This document shows, in pieces, positions 62,153 to 64,000 of a stretch of 64,000 nucleotides of DNA. A program made the position numbers and the translations under genes. The first letter of the stretch is position 1, and each line of letters starts with the position of its first letter. The DNA is from Lonicera japonica. Taxonomy: Eukaryota; Streptophyta; Magnoliopsida; Dipsacales; Caprifoliaceae. The notes beneath the pieces were generated by a model. It was not told the DNA's origin. It ran no database searches and was given only the letters and a program-made list of their open reading frames with translations. The stretch lies in the NCBI GenBank assembly GCA_021464415.1, contig CM038467.1:9999411-10063410 (forward strand), in the 5' to 3' direction.

Positions 62153-64000
62153 TGCATATTCAAAACCTATTTGTTAATAAAATGCACATAATAATTTTTT
62201 TTGAATTATGCAAAATTAAGTTTGCATTCCTTATTTTCTAAAACATTATTACGTATTTGTGTTTATTTGACGTTGTTTTAAAGTTTTATAAATAAAATAT
62301 AAGAATATACTTGTTAAAAAATATAAAAACATCATGTAAAACAAATTTGCATTATTTTTTTTGATTGCAAAATTAAGTTTGCACAAAACACAATTTTGTG
62401 CAAAGTTAAGTTTGCACTTGATTAAAGCCCTTATTTTAAAAAATAATTGATAAACAAGCCCTTATTTTAGAATGATAATGATATATAGGTCCTTATTTCT
62501 TAAAAATATTATTTGTTAGATTTTTTGCAAAAAATATTGTCATAAAAAATCTTTTACCTCTTTTTCAAAAAAAAGAATAAGTCGTCTTCGACTATTCATA
62601 AGTAAAAATTGATATTTTAGTCTTAAAAGGGAAATTTTAGGAGAAAATCTAAAAGAAAATATCTAGGGTAATCCTTTATTCTCATTAAGAGGGATAATTT
62701 TAGCAACACTTTTTGGCTTTGAGATCTTCATTAAATATTTAGTAGTGAAAATTATTTGGTATTACTGTTTTATACTATAATTGATCATTTTTAAAGAAAA
62801 AATTGTTTTTCTCCTACGCATTTTATCACAAAAATATATTTTAAAATGAGCGGTTAAACCAATAACCGAACAACAATAGCCACAACCGTACTAAACCCAT
62901 CGTTACGGTGCATATCGTAGAACCGTACAATAACAAATGGGCATAGTTCATAAATGTCCCGGTCCCCTTAAATAAGACCCTCAATCAAATCTTATATTTA
63001 CGACTGTAGCCAACCTTCTTGGCACTCTCAATATCTCTTGAAAATACTTTCACTTTTTATTCGGTCCTTTGCAATTGAATAAACAATTGCGAAAGACTGA
63101 AATAAAGTAATACTGTTACCGAGTGTTTTTGGTGTGCCAATATCTCCAACTTTTTTTAAGGCAGCCACTATTCACACTCCACTTATTTCTTGGTTTTACT
63201 CCACTGCTTAGAAACACTCCAAAAGTACTATTGCTTTCTCTTTACCACTCCAAAACCAATCTCACCACTCCTGTTATTACACAAAGTAATTAATTAATTA
63301 ATTAAACACATTAATTCATAAGTTAATAATTAACTTCAAAGCCACTCCCACCACTCGCACGATCTTTTCTCTCATTTCCCTCCTTCACGCTAACCTTTCT
63401 CACCCACTCCTCCTCATAGACTCACCCATTCTTCATCTTCGTCTTCATCACAAGCACCATCCTTCACTTACTTTACCATCGGCATCATCATCTCGCTATT
63501 TCTGTCTTCAACATCACGAACGAAGTAAGTTTCACATTTTGACATAGTAATTTATGTTTATGGGTATTATTTAGATTCTAGTGATTTCTATTTATGGGTA
63601 TTGTTTAGCTTCTAGTGATTTGGTCAAGCATGTATAACATTATTTATTATATCGGTTTAATTTTGAATATTGTGATTGTTTTTACTGGGAATGAGGTTGT
63701 GCACTTTTTGACTAGGAATGAGGTTGTGCATTTTTGATATAAAATCTTTACGAAAATGCTAGCAGTCAATTAATTGGTCTTACTCGCTACATATCTAGTG
63801 ATTATGCATCTCATACTCGCTTATCATGGAGCGAGTTACAGGCTATGACTGTCTACTAATATCCAGCGAGTTGTCACTTACTTATGGTTTATCTGGGAAC
63901 ATGCACCATTAGCCGAGAACACGTTAAATGTATGTTTCTTTGGTTTCCCATACAAAAGCAATGCATTTCATATAATCATGTCTCCATTAATTGCCATGGG
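62153..64000. other. Non-coding stretch to the window end
   Basis: AT-rich to about 63100. A CT-rich leader-like segment (63365-63520) ends in AACGAAGTAAGTTT, a good donor-site form, so the first untranslated exon of a gene lying beyond the window is possible. No coding frame supports it yet. Confidence 0.35.

Overview
This is nuclear DNA from a flowering plant, most likely a eudicot. The evidence is a spliced alpha-tubulin gene, a PRE-type HLH gene, plant PMEI-like genes, a plant-type serpin relic, plant Ty1/copia and Tat-lineage Ty3/gypsy elements, many MITEs and AT-rich spacers. I cannot name the species. Few host genes look intact: a membrane-anchored PMEI-like gene (4231-4998, +), a four-exon alpha-tubulin gene (22292-25787, -) and a two-exon PRE-family HLH gene (52342-52811, +). 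Host-gene relics are a frameshifted PMEI-like copy (2654-3434), a two-exon serpin pseudogene (8482-10840, -), a receptor-kinase-like scrap (44392-44672) and an orphan exon-like fragment (47960-48128).

Layout. 1-1065: end of a copia-type LTR with palindromic repeats. 2.6-5.0 kb: tandem PMEI-like pair. 6.1-13.5 kb: MITEs, the serpin pseudogene and a nested fold-back MITE with a run of degenerate A/T repeats. 13791-19473: a decayed but structurally complete Ty1/copia element on the minus strand, with 5-bp target duplications and LTRs that differ by exactly two 33-bp hairpin units. 21.6-25.8 kb: a MITE with 9-bp target duplications, then the tubulin gene. 26.2-28 kb: a TIR element rich in GGTACGG-type motifs and a small fold-back element. 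30273-45270: a three-level nest. The outer layer is a Mutator-like element with long inverted ends and a 9-bp target duplication; it may carry a kinase scrap. Inside it sits a 13.8-kb Tat-lineage Ty3/gypsy element (30561-44366). A 2.6-kb LTR-like insertion splits the 5' LTR of that element. The gypsy element also carries an antisense gene with two apparent introns. 46-51 kb: several MITEs (hAT and Mutator type). 52.3 kb: the PRE gene. 54187-58551: a TIR MITE broken by a young copia element whose gag-protease-integrase half is inverted relative to its RT-RNase H half. 59756-60870: a 1.1-kb near-palindromic fold-back. 61-64 kb: degenerate repeats and non-coding sequence.

Nothing in the window behaves as an operon. 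The theme is layered transposition around a few ordinary housekeeping and regulatory genes. Intactness of the host genes is judged from reading frame, splice sites and family motifs only.
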